Assembly (NCBI GenBank): GCA_947372465.1
Contig: CANBTT010000001.1
Span: 94,741-158,740 of the forward strand
Source of the DNA: Burkholderiales bacterium
GTDB lineage: Bacteria; Pseudomonadota; Gammaproteobacteria; Burkholderiales; Burkholderiaceae_C
Reading direction: 5' to 3'
DNA length: 64,000 nucleotides
Below the pieces are notes generated by a model that was given only the letters and a program-made list of their open reading frames with translations, had not been told where the DNA came from and ran no database searches. Shown in pieces: positions 26,987-35,228 of this stretch. The translations under genes were made by a program, and so were the position numbers. How positions within the stretch are numbered: the first letter of the stretch is position 1; each line of letters starts with the position of its first letter.

Positions 26987-27592
26987 ATGTCAGACACCTT
27001 TTATTTTTTAGAAAAATTAAGCATCATCGATGTCGTCCAGAGTTGGGCCTTGTACCGCGACACAGGCGACTGGGAGGGATTGCGCTCAACTGTGCACCCC
27101 AATGCGCACATGACGGCCACGTGGTTTGATGGCAGTTTTGAAGACTTCATCACCTCTGTTCAAGCATCATGGAGAAAGGGCTCAAAGAGTCAGCATTTTT
27201 TGGGCGGCAGTGTGGCACAAATCAAAGGCAGCAAAGCCATTGCACAAACCCGCATGTCGATCATGGTCAGGGGCACACTAGACACGCAAGAGGTCGATAT
27301 CACTTGTACTGGCCGCTTTTACGACCGCGTCGAGAAAAGAGATGGCAAGTGGAAAATTTTAAAAAGAAACGTGATCTATGAAAAAGACCGCATGGACCTC
27401 TTGGACCCCAGTGCAAGCCTGCGCCTAGATCCTGCCCGCTTGAGCCAATTCCCTGAGGGCTACCAGCATTTGGCCTACTTGCAAAGCACGCACGGCGCCA
27501 ATGTCAGCCCCCATTTGGCCACCGGCAGTGGACCCGCTTTTGACGCCTTGGTGCTCGAGGCGCAAGCGTGGCTTGACACCCCAAGCAGTTGA
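26987..27592 (+). CDS. SnoaL-like (NTF2-fold) polyketide-cyclase/dehydratase family protein
   Basis: A protein of about 201 residues. The first 130 form a SnoaL-like cone fold (DVVQSWALYRDTGDWEGLRSTVHPNAHMTATWFDGSFEDFI..., later TCTGRFYDRVEKRDGKWKILKRNVIYEKD). Such domains act as isomerases, dehydratases or binding pockets for ring compounds. A C-terminal tail of about 70 residues is typical of a subgroup found beside Bug genes. The ATG at 26987 is preferred over 26960, which overlaps the receptor gene. The reaction is unknown. Confidence 0.75.
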   Translation: MSDTFYFLEKLSIIDVVQSWALYRDTGDWEGLRSTVHPNAHMTATWFDGSFEDFITSVQASWRKGSKSQHFLGGSVAQIKGSKAIAQTRMSIMVRGTLDTQEVDITCTGRFYDRVEKRDGKWKILKRNVIYEKDRMDLLDPSASLRLDPARLSQFPEGYQHLAYLQSTHGANVSPHLATGSGPAFDALVLEAQAWLDTPSS

Positions 27593-27694
27593 TTGACCTG
27601 TGACCCATTCATCCCACGTCCCTGAGCACACCAGCCCCCACACAAACCCCAAACGCTTTCAACGCAACCACTTTTACACCAAGGAGAACCCTTC

Positions 27695-28813
27695 ATGAAA
27701 CTTTTTTCTTGTGCCTGCAAAGGTCTTGATCACCAAAGCCATCTTTATACCGGCGAGCAACGCAGCATTGACACCTCAAAACGAGGTTTTTTAACGGGCT
27801 TGGCGGGTGTCGCAGCAGGTCTGGGTGGCGCTGGCTCCCTCCTAATGGGATCCATGGACAACGCACACGCTCAAAGTGCGGTGAAACCTCACCGCATCGA
27901 CATCCATCACCACGTGGTGCCACCGGCCTATGTTGATGCAGTCAAAAACCGCGAAGGCGTGGCAGCACCCAAATGGAGCCCACAAGCTTCCATTGAAGAC
28001 ATGGACGCGAACGGCATCGCAACGTCTGTCGTTGCCCTGATTCAACCAGGCGCCTACTTCAAAGATGTTGAGTTGGATCGCCGCTTGTCCAGAGACTCCA
28101 ACGAGTACGTGGCAAAAATGGTCCAAACCTATCCAGGTCGTTTTGGCTCCTTTGCCACCTTGCCTTTGATGGATGTCCCAGGCAGTTTGAAAGAAATTGA
28201 ATACGCCATGGACACGCTCAAAGCCGATGGCATTGGCCTGATGACCTCTTACGGCACCAAGTATTTGGGTGATAAACATTTTTGGCCCATTTGGGAAGAA
28301 CTCAATCGCCGAGGTGCCGCAATCTATGTTCACCCTCTGATGCCCGAGTGCTGTAAAAACCCCTTCCCAGAGGTTCCCCCTTCTGCGATTGAATATGCAA
28401 CCGATACCACACGCACGATCGCCAGCATGCTCTTTGGTGGTGCGGCCAACAAGTTCCCCAATATCAAATGGATTTGGTCACACAGTGGTGGCACAATGCC
28501 TTTCCTTTGGAGTCGCTTTACACGCCAAGAAGTGGACATGAAAGAAAAGGCCAAGGAAGTTTTGCCCAATGGCGTGCTCGCAGAGGTCAAACGCTTTCAC
28601 TATGACACAGCGCAAGGTCATCACGAAGGGGCCATGGCTGCATTAAGAGCCCTCATCCCCACTTCACAAATCATGTTTGGCAGCGACTTCCCTTACAGAA
28701 AAGGCGCCGAAGTCAAAGATGGCTTGGCTGCACGCAGTTTCACGGCCGAAGAGAGAATGGCCATAGATCGCGGTAACGCTTTGCGCATCATGCCCAAGCT
28801 TAAAACGATTTAA
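27695..28813 (+). CDS. Exported amidohydrolase-2 family protein
   Basis: A 372-residue TIM-barrel metal-dependent hydrolase/decarboxylase with the motifs DIHHH (metal site), AIYVHP, WSHSGG and FGSDFPY. It has an N-terminal export signal of Tat type with a KR pair (TSKRGFLTG) followed by a Gly/Ala-rich hydrophobic run ending near AHAQ. An odd extension of about 25 residues (with SCACKG and DHQSH) precedes it. AAGGAG stands before the ATG at 27695. The family includes ACMSD and gamma-resorcylate decarboxylase, which remove CO2 from aromatic acids; export of such an enzyme is uncommon. It is last in the receptor/SnoaL run. Confidence 0.85.
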   Translation: MKLFSCACKGLDHQSHLYTGEQRSIDTSKRGFLTGLAGVAAGLGGAGSLLMGSMDNAHAQSAVKPHRIDIHHHVVPPAYVDAVKNREGVAAPKWSPQASIEDMDANGIATSVVALIQPGAYFKDVELDRRLSRDSNEYVAKMVQTYPGRFGSFATLPLMDVPGSLKEIEYAMDTLKADGIGLMTSYGTKYLGDKHFWPIWEELNRRGAAIYVHPLMPECCKNPFPEVPPSAIEYATDTTRTIASMLFGGAANKFPNIKWIWSHSGGTMPFLWSRFTRQEVDMKEKAKEVLPNGVLAEVKRFHYDTAQGHHEGAMAALRALIPTSQIMFGSDFPYRKGAEVKDGLAARSFTAEERMAIDRGNALRIMPKLKTI

Positions 28814-28853
28814 TTTGAAGTCAGTTCGCCCGATCAGATGGATCCGGGCGGCA

Positions 28854-28889
28854 AAAGAAACAATGCCCTTTCAAGGGCATTGTTTCTTT
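28854..28889. terminator. Bidirectional terminator
   Basis: A 17-bp perfect stem, AAAGAAACAATGCCCTT paired with its complement across a 2-base loop, lies between two convergent genes. A-rich and T-rich flanks allow it to act on both strands. Confidence 0.85.
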
Positions 28890-28900
28890 GAGAACGGGTT

Positions 28901-29923
28901 TTAATCGAGGGTGATTTTTTGACTCTGAATCAACTTGTTCCACTGCGCTCGGTCTTTCAGAACAAACTCCTGAAAAGACTCTGGCGTACCACCCCCAGGT
29001 TCAGCGCCAAAGATGGCCAACTTGTCCACCACGTCTTTTGACTTCAGCACCTTGTTCAATGCCTCATTGAGTTTCATCTGAATATCTCTGGGCAGATTTT
29101 TGGGCCCATAAAATCCCCACCAATTGACGGACTCGAAATCTTTCAAACCAAAGGATCCACCAATTTCTTTCATGGTTGGCGTATTGGGCAGCAAGGGCGA
29201 GCGGTTCTTTCCAAGGACTGCCAACACCATCAAATTGCCATCCTGAACATGCGGCAAACCCGACACAATGCTGTCAAACAGCACGTGAACTTTGCCAGTG
29301 ATCAAATCGGGAATGGACAAACCAGAACCTTTGTAGGGGATGTGCATCATCTGAACGCCTGCCTCGGTCTTGAACGCCTCCCCCGTCAAGTGCATGATCG
29401 TGCCAGTTCCAGCAGATGAAAAATTTAAAAAATTGGGATTTGCCTTTGCAAATGTTATGAAGTCTTTTAAATTTTTAGCCGGCAGCGTCTTGGTGATCAG
29501 AAAGATATTGGGCGCCACTGCACCGTAAATGATCGGTGTGAAGTCAGTGTCGTAATTGAAAGGTGCATTCTTGTTGATGATTGCGCCAATCGAATGCGTG
29601 CTTGAAGATGTGATCAAAATGGTGTAGCCATCAGCTGAGGCCTTGGCAACCATGTTGGCGCCAATGTTGCCGCCAGCGCCAGCATGGTTTTCAACCACAA
29701 CAGGCCTGCCCAGCACGTCTGTTAACTTTTGAGCAATCGCTCTTGCGACAAGATCGGTTGAACCCGCAGCAGGAAAAGGGGTGATCAAAGTGATCGGGCG
29801 GTTTGGGTAGTCGCTCGCCTGAGCACAGACCCGTTCTGTCGCACTCAAAGCCACAAGCAAGCTCACACTTAAGCCACAAAGACCTTGCCACATCAATGCT
29901 TTTGTCAATTGTATTTTCATCAT
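28901..29923 (-). CDS. Bug/TctC-family solute-binding receptor
   Basis: Receptor of about 340 residues with signal peptide ending ERVCAQ. Family motifs are YPNRPITLITPFPAAGSTDLVARAIAQKL, VVENHAGAGGNIG, DGYTILITSSS, IPYKGSGLSIPDLITG and LPNTPTMKEIG. The double ATG at 29923/29920 gives the expected signal peptide; the frame begins at 29944. A 22-base inverted repeat sits 33 bases upstream, so this receptor may be controlled by its own repressor or activator. It is transcribed alone. Confidence 0.9.
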   Translation of the reverse strand: MMKIQLTKALMWQGLCGLSVSLLVALSATERVCAQASDYPNRPITLITPFPAAGSTDLVARAIAQKLTDVLGRPVVVENHAGAGGNIGANMVAKASADGYTILITSSSTHSIGAIINKNAPFNYDTDFTPIIYGAVAPNIFLITKTLPAKNLKDFITFAKANPNFLNFSSAGTGTIMHLTGEAFKTEAGVQMMHIPYKGSGLSIPDLITGKVHVLFDSIVSGLPHVQDGNLMVLAVLGKNRSPLLPNTPTMKEIGGSFGLKDFESVNWWGFYGPKNLPRDIQMKLNEALNKVLKSKDVVDKLAIFGAEPGGGTPESFQEFVLKDRAQWNKLIQSQKITLD

Positions 29924-29955
29924 GGAATCCGGCCTTGTATTCAAAATGATGGGTG

Positions 29956-29977
29956 GATTCGAAATACAAATCGAATC
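29956..29977. promoter_or_regulatory. Inverted repeat, candidate operator
   Basis: GATTCGA and TCGAATC are perfect 7-base half-sites separated by 8 bases, just upstream of the Bug receptor gene. The symmetry fits a dimeric DNA-binding protein; which one is unknown. Confidence 0.4.
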
Positions 29978-30305
29978 TCCTCACCATCAGGCAATGCAAT
30001 TATTGAGCCATGAATAAAATGGGTGCAAGAATCGATCGAGCTGCCTTTTAAGTCCTTGGATTGCCCTCGACCAGCGCAGATGCTCAATTGCGAGCGCACT
30101 AAATTTGTGCAAAGATGGATGGCGTCAACACAATCCATGCATCAACGGTGCACGCAGGCTTAAACTTGGTGCAATGCATTTTTAACTCACTTACAATCGC
30201 CTTGGTCTTGAATCCGAACGCTCCCATCAGGACGTTCTTGAAGGATTTATGCAGGCTTCTTTTCTAACCCATCGAGCTTCTCACAAGGGGCCCTTTTAGA
30301 GCGAG
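29978..30305. other. Intergenic region between divergent receptor and transglycosylase genes
   Basis: No open frame with coding character and no RNA gene was seen. It probably contains the promoters of the two divergent genes. Confidence 0.4.
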
Positions 30306-30854
30306 ATGATATTGACGACAAGCGTTCAAAGTGGTCTTTTAATCCACCCCATTCAATGGTTTTGCGGGTGTACAGGCCTTGTCTTGAGCTGTCTCGTGAA
30401 TGGCGCCACCTTGCCAACTCAGCCGCCTTCAAATACACCTCAAAACAACGAACAATGCATTCCCGCTGCATCGACTTACCACGATGTCAACGCAGCCGTG
30501 CTAAAAGCCATTTTGATGGTCGAGTCTGGCCTGAATGCCTGGGAAGTCAGAAAAAACAGAAACGGCACCGTGGATGTGGGCATGGCTGGCATCAACTCCA
30601 TTCACTTCAATGAGATTGCAAAATACGGGATTGCGCCTGAACAGCTCTTGGATGCCTGCGTGGCAACCTATGTTGCCGCTTGGCATCTAAAAAAAGGCAT
30701 CCGCCAATATGGCAACACTTGGTTTGGTATTGCAGCCTACCATTCGGTCACCCCTTATCTCAACACCCGTTATCAAATCATGGTGTACAACCAATTGGTC
30801 AAAAACCATTCCATCAATGGCCAACTGCTAAAAGTCCCCCCCATCAATCCTTAG
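30306..30854 (+). CDS. Lytic transglycosylase, SLT domain (VirB1/IagB/PilT-R64 type)
   Basis: A 182-residue protein with an N-terminal hydrophobic export segment and a small SLT fold. The catalytic Glu is in LMVESGLNAWEV, with VDVGMAGINSIHF and YVAAWHLKKGIRQYGNTWFGIAAYHS forming the rest of the domain. These enzymes open gaps in peptidoglycan for secretion or pilus machines. The nearest machine in the window is the type IVb pilus at 55-64 kb, whose R64 relative also has such a protein; that link is inference. Neighbours here are unrelated catabolic genes. The start has only a weak ribosome site. Confidence 0.8.
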   Translation: MILTTSVQSGLLIHPIQWFCGCTGLVLSCLVNGATLPTQPPSNTPQNNEQCIPAASTYHDVNAAVLKAILMVESGLNAWEVRKNRNGTVDVGMAGINSIHFNEIAKYGIAPEQLLDACVATYVAAWHLKKGIRQYGNTWFGIAAYHSVTPYLNTRYQIMVYNQLVKNHSINGQLLKVPPINP

Positions 30855-31018
30855 AGGCATGCATCTCTTTGGTTTTCTTCGATCAAGGGATAGGGTCACT
30901 GGGCAAGCAAAGACAAAGGGTATTCCCTTGATCGGTGTTTACCGTGGGTACAAACGACTGATTTCAGGGGTAAACTTTTAAGTCATTGACCCCTCAAACA
31001 TCAACATCTTAAGCCCTT

Positions 31019-31495
31019 ATGACTCAAACTCCATCCAAGCCCCAACTTCACAAAGTCACTGCAGAAAATGCGATGCAATCTTTGGGAGACTGGCCAATAC
31101 AAAAGTTCCATGTCTCTCACTTGGCTGACGCCGAGTTCAAAGGTGAAGGCCTGCGTCCCTACATCGTTTACAGAGATCTAGGCGCCAAGGAGGCAACAGG
31201 CGGTCTTGTCGATGCGCACATCAATGCCAGGGGCAGGCCTTTTGATCAAGAGGCTGTCACAAAAAGACACTACCATGATGTGAAGTTTCAAATGGTTTAT
31301 GTTTTAAAAGGATGGAACAGGGTTGAATTCCAAGGGCAAGGGGAATTCATGATGAAGGAAGGAAGTTGTTGGATTCAGCCAGCTGGCATCAAACACACGG
31401 TGCTTGAATATTCTGATGACCTGGAAGTGCTGGAGATCATCATCCCAGGTACATTTGACACGGTCAATGTCAATGAACCGCCCGGATTTGACTGA
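31019..31495 (+). CDS. Cupin-domain protein, HVSHL family
   Basis: A 158-residue cupin with motif 1 KRHYHDVKFQMVYVLKGWNRVEF and motif 2 GSCWIQPAGIKHTVLEYSDDLEVLEIIIP. Metal ligands are probably the HYH His and the KHT His. It is a clear paralogue of the cupin at 33895, sharing HVSHL, EATGG, VYVLKGW, MKEGSCW and DTVN. It converges with the aldolase gene (9-base gap). A role in the same pathway as the aldolase and SDR genes is inferred from the paralogue's position. Confidence 0.8.
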   Translation: MTQTPSKPQLHKVTAENAMQSLGDWPIQKFHVSHLADAEFKGEGLRPYIVYRDLGAKEATGGLVDAHINARGRPFDQEAVTKRHYHDVKFQMVYVLKGWNRVEFQGQGEFMMKEGSCWIQPAGIKHTVLEYSDDLEVLEIIIPGTFDTVNVNEPPGFD

Positions 31496-31504
31496 TCCAA
31501 GCGT

Positions 31505-32281
31505 TTAACCCTTTAACTTGGCATCAAACTCTGCGGCAGCTTTCGTGAGCGCACCCAGCAAATAAGATCCATCGCTGCCGCCTGTAAAAATCCGAGCGCC
31601 CAGTCCCCTGAGTTGATCCACCAACTCGTGACCCGCCTCCCCAACCACAAAATGTATGCCCGCAGACTGTGCAGCCTTTGCTGCTTTGAGTGTGGCATCG
31701 ATCACAAGTGGGTGGGTGGTTTGACCGGGTACACCCAACTCAAAACTCAAATCCATGGGGCCCATCATCAGTGCATTGACACCTGGAACACTTGCAATTT
31801 CTCGGGCATTGTCTATGCCCTCTGAGTTCTCAATCATTGCAATCACAAAGACACCGCTGTCTCGCTCTTGCTTTAACTTTTGCGCAGGGGCCTTTTGATA
31901 AAGTGAGGCCGCACTCAGTGCGGCCATGCTTCTTTTACCTAAGGGGGGGTATTTACACATCTGCACGGCTTTTAAAGCCTCTTGCGCATTGCTGACGTGA
32001 GGAAATATGATCCCACCCGCCCCAGCATCCAAAATCGGACCGACCAGTGAGACGCTCGCTTCAGGCACCCTGACCCAAGAAATTAAGCCATTTGACTTTG
32101 CAGACATAGAAATATCAGATATCTCACGAACTGAAAAGACACCATGTTCAGCGTCGATGTAAAAACCATCAAACCCAGACTCTTTGACCAAATACACAAT
32201 GTCAGCGGTTTTGATTTGCCTGAGCGAGATGATTTTTACAAAACCCTTTGCCTTCAATCGATCATCAAATATATCGTTCAT
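31505..32281 (-). CDS. HpcH/HpaI-family aldolase
   Basis: A TIM-barrel class II aldolase of about 258 residues with VKESGFDGFYIDAEHG, WVRVPEASVSLVGPILDAGAGGIIFPHV (containing the conserved Arg), MIENSEG and the MMGPMDLSFELGVPGQ motif. Members cleave 2-keto-3-deoxy or 4-hydroxy-2-oxo acids into pyruvate and an aldehyde, with a divalent metal. The ATG at 32281 is used; the upstream ATG-like frame start at 32302 would add seven residues. It is downstream of two SDR genes in one minus-strand run, consistent with a final cleavage step. Confidence 0.88.
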   Translation of the reverse strand: MNDIFDDRLKAKGFVKIISLRQIKTADIVYLVKESGFDGFYIDAEHGVFSVREISDISMSAKSNGLISWVRVPEASVSLVGPILDAGAGGIIFPHVSNAQEALKAVQMCKYPPLGKRSMAALSAASLYQKAPAQKLKQERDSGVFVIAMIENSEGIDNAREIASVPGVNALMMGPMDLSFELGVPGQTTHPLVIDATLKAAKAAQSAGIHFVVGEAGHELVDQLRGLGARIFTGGSDGSYLLGALTKAAAEFDAKLKG

Positions 32282-32317
32282 AATGTTTAGCTTTAAGTTC
32301 AATGCGATGGTGAAAAT

Positions 32318-33112
32318 CTAAGCCTGATCAGGTGGGGCATAGCCCCTGTTTGCAAATCCTGCGTCTACGGTGATGACATGCCCAGAAATTGCACCCGCTC
32401 TTGAAGAACACGCAAAAGTGACCACATCAGCAACTTCTGCGGGCGCCAGCAAGTGCCCTCTTGGGAATTCCCGAGTCAATTCGCGCCAACGCGCCTCATC
32501 CCCAAGCTCTAAGAGCGCACGTTTTTTTAAAGATTTCTTGGATTTTTCTGTCTCCACCCATCCAGGATTCACACCCAAAACGCGTACACCATGATCCATA
32601 CTGACACTGCCCACAGTTTTGGTGAAGGCCACCAAAGCTGCGTTGCCCATGGAGCCAGCCACATAAGCATATTCAAGTTTTTCAGCACCAATGCCGATGA
32701 CATTCAGAATCACGCCTTCTTGCCTTTGAGCCATGTAACGGTAAACCTCGCGAGTCAAATTGATGTAGCCAAATATTTTCAACTCCCAACCATTTCGCCA
32801 AGTTTTTTCGTCCAGATTCAACAAAGTGCCTCTTGGTGTATTGCCCGCATTGTTGATCAAAATATCAACTTTTGGACACTCCGCCATCAAGCGTTCAATG
32901 GCATCCGTTTGCGTGATGTCCAGCGCATGAGGTGTGACTTTTACACCATAAGCATGTGCCACCTCTTGCGCAACCGCATTGAGTTTCTCTGGGTCACGGG
33001 CAACCAAGTGCAAGTCACAGCCTTCTTGAGCCATTGATTTGGCAATGGCGAGACCGATGCCTTGAGAAGCACCCGTGATCAAGGCAATTTTTCCTTTAAG
33101 TTCAAGATCCAT
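32318..33112 (-). CDS. SDR-family protein lacking the catalytic Tyr/Lys
   Basis: A 264-residue Rossmann protein with cofactor motif TGASQGIG, NNAG at the expected place and the C-terminal region PGWVETEKS. The active-site YxxxK is replaced: where classical SDRs have YSASKAAL it reads GSMGNAAL (in AYVAGSMGNAALVAFTK). A changed mechanism or a non-catalytic role is therefore likely. It lies between the aldolase (36 bases) and a normal SDR (38 bases) in one run. Confidence 0.85.
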   Translation of the reverse strand: MDLELKGKIALITGASQGIGLAIAKSMAQEGCDLHLVARDPEKLNAVAQEVAHAYGVKVTPHALDITQTDAIERLMAECPKVDILINNAGNTPRGTLLNLDEKTWRNGWELKIFGYINLTREVYRYMAQRQEGVILNVIGIGAEKLEYAYVAGSMGNAALVAFTKTVGSVSMDHGVRVLGVNPGWVETEKSKKSLKKRALLELGDEARWRELTREFPRGHLLAPAEVADVVTFACSSRAGAISGHVITVDAGFANRGYAPPDQA

Positions 33113-33150
33113 TGAATCCTTGTTCCTCTTAATTTAAACAGTCAATGCCA

Positions 33151-33882
33151 TCAACCCACAACAGGTCTGAGTTCAATCAAATCAGGACAACAACCATCCG
33201 ATGAAGTCAATGCAAAAAGAACCGCATTCGCAACATCTTGAGCTGCAATGGGCTTAAATGTTCGACTGGCGATTGCTTTGAGAACCTCAGGATGGGTGAT
33301 CGCACTTCGCATGTCGGTATCGACCATGCCTGGTGCTATTTCAGTGACTTTGATCAGATCTTTTTTCAACTCCAACCTAAAGCCCTTGGCCAAAGCCGAT
33401 AAGGCATGTTTTGTTGCAGCATAAACGACCGAGTGCATGTTCACATTGCGTGCAGAAAGTGAAGTGATAAAAACCAAATGACCAGCACCTCTTTTTTTCA
33501 TGTGCTCGGCAATGGCTCGCGTCACATCATAAGCAGCGACCACGTTGATCGCAAACATGTGCTCACACTCATCGGTCGTTACCTCCAAGACAGGCGCATA
33601 GGTCAAAGTACCCGCATTGTTGATCAAAATATTTGCGTTTGAACTCCACTCAACAAGTCCTTTAACAAAGTTACGATCCCCTAAATCACCCTTCATGTAG
33701 GGCGCTTGAACGCCAAACGATAGACATTCAGATTGAACCGCTTTTAGCTCAACTTCTTTTCTCCCCGTGAGGTAAACATTCACGCCAGCACGTGCCAGCG
33801 TCAAAGCACAGGCCCGGCCTATTCCTGCGCTAGCACCTGTGATCAAGGCCCATTGGCCTTTTAAATTTGCATGGGTTTGCAT
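33151..33882 (-). CDS. Short-chain dehydrogenase/reductase
   Basis: A 243-residue classical SDR with TGASAGIG for the cofactor, NNAG, the catalytic Ser in FITSLSARN, and the catalytic YAATK. Arg in TGRKEVE after beta-strand 2 suggests NADP(H) preference. AGGAG precedes the ATG. It is the second gene of the run that starts with the cupin at 34389 (12-base gap), so it probably reduces or oxidises a hydroxy or keto group in the same pathway as the aldolase. Confidence 0.88.
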   Translation of the reverse strand: MQTHANLKGQWALITGASAGIGRACALTLARAGVNVYLTGRKEVELKAVQSECLSFGVQAPYMKGDLGDRNFVKGLVEWSSNANILINNAGTLTYAPVLEVTTDECEHMFAINVVAAYDVTRAIAEHMKKRGAGHLVFITSLSARNVNMHSVVYAATKHALSALAKGFRLELKKDLIKVTEIAPGMVDTDMRSAITHPEVLKAIASRTFKPIAAQDVANAVLFALTSSDGCCPDLIELRPVVG

Positions 33883-33894
33883 TTTTTCGACTCC

Positions 33895-34389
33895 TTAGTC
33901 TGGAATGCCTGCAGGGGGCTCGTTCAAATTCACAGTATCGTAATTGGCTGGGATGATCACTTCTAAAATTTCTAGATCATCCGAGAACCCAAGGACGGTG
34001 TGTTTGATTTTTGGGGGTTGCAACCAACAACTTCCCTCTTTCATTAAAAACTCGCCCTTGCCCTCAAATTCATTTCTGACCCAACCTTTGAGCACATAGA
34101 CCATTTGATAATGAACATTGTGAAAATGACGGTGTGCAATTTCTTTCGCATCATAGGGTTTGGCTCTTTTGTTGACATGTACATCAACCATTCCACCGGT
34201 TGCCTCAATCATCCCCATGTCTCTGGACAAGGCCCAAGGCCTAAATCCATCTGTTTTGAATGAGTCTTGTGTCAAATGACTGACGTGAAAGGCTTGTTCT
34301 GGCCAATCAGGGTAATCACTTGCTTTCTTATCGGCAGGGTAATTTTCTTCTTTATAAACTTTAAATTCGCGATCTTTAGATGCATTCAT
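33895..34389 (-). CDS. Cupin-domain protein, HVSHL family
   Basis: A cupin of about 164 residues, paralogous to the one at 31019. Motif 1 is HRHFHNVHYQMVYVLKGWVRNEF and motif 2 GSCWLQPPKIKHTVLGFSDDLEILEVIIP. GAGGAG lies before the ATG at 34389, which decides the start over a TTG at 34395. It heads the run cupin, SDR, SDR-like, aldolase and is divergent from the SDR pair at 34465. Confidence 0.8.
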   Translation of the reverse strand: MNASKDREFKVYKEENYPADKKASDYPDWPEQAFHVSHLTQDSFKTDGFRPWALSRDMGMIEATGGMVDVHVNKRAKPYDAKEIAHRHFHNVHYQMVYVLKGWVRNEFEGKGEFLMKEGSCWLQPPKIKHTVLGFSDDLEILEVIIPANYDTVNLNEPPAGIPD

Positions 34390-34464
34390 TACCAACTTCT
34401 CCTCTATACAAAGATGACTTGAATATGATAAGGTCCATTGATTAAATTCAAATAGGGGAACCCC

Positions 34465-35205
34465 TTGTCAATTAAAGATAAAGTCATCATTGTCACAGGT
34501 GCGGCCTCTGGGATTGGCCAAGCGACGGCTGAACTGTTCGCAACACAAGATGCCACATTAATTTTGATCGATCGCGATCAAGTCAAACTTCAACACTTGG
34601 TCCAAAAATTAAATCGACAAAAGAATAAAATTTCCTCGTATTGCTTGGACGTATCCCAATCCAATGAGGTGTCAAGGATGGTGCAAGCTTGCAAAGCTGA
34701 ATTTGAAAGAATTGATGTTTTGGTCCACGCCGCAGGCATTTGTAAACCGGCTCCTTTGCTAGACATGAGCGATGAGCAGTGGCATGAGACACTATCAATC
34801 AATTTGACTGGGGCTTTTTTTCTCACCCGAGAAGTTGGCAAAGTGATGTCAGCACAAAATTCAGGCACCATGATTTTATTGACCTCTGATCGAGGTCTTT
34901 ATGGCAGTGCCGACTACGCTCACTATGCTGCATCAAAGGGCGGGATGATCGCACTGGTCAAAAGCTTGGCCTTGTACCTCGGAAAATACAAAGTGACCGT
35001 CAATGGCTTGAACCCTGGCATGACCGATACCCCATTGGCCCGTGGCGCAAATCCAGACAAGTGGGATGCCAAATTGGCATTGGATGTTCTTGGTCAAGCC
35101 ACTTCGTCTGAAGAAGCCGCTCAAACTCTTTTGTATCTAAGTGGTCCAGCAAGCCAATACACAACCGGACAAATCATTGGAACGCGATTGCGCTACGGTC
35201 AATAA
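34465..35205 (+). CDS. Short-chain dehydrogenase/reductase
   Basis: A 246-residue classical SDR with TGAASGIG, an Asp in LIDRDQ after beta-2 (NAD preference), AAG at the NNAG place, and catalytic YAASK. It starts with TTG, with AGGGG 7 bases upstream. The next SDR gene begins 23 bases after its stop, so they form a two-gene run. It is divergent from the cupin/SDR/aldolase run across about 75 bases, suggesting shared control. Confidence 0.87.
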   Translation: MSIKDKVIIVTGAASGIGQATAELFATQDATLILIDRDQVKLQHLVQKLNRQKNKISSYCLDVSQSNEVSRMVQACKAEFERIDVLVHAAGICKPAPLLDMSDEQWHETLSINLTGAFFLTREVGKVMSAQNSGTMILLTSDRGLYGSADYAHYAASKGGMIALVKSLALYLGKYKVTVNGLNPGMTDTPLARGANPDKWDAKLALDVLGQATSSEEAAQTLLYLSGPASQYTTGQIIGTRLRYGQ

Positions 35206-35228
35206 CAACATGTTCAAAGGAGTCCTTC

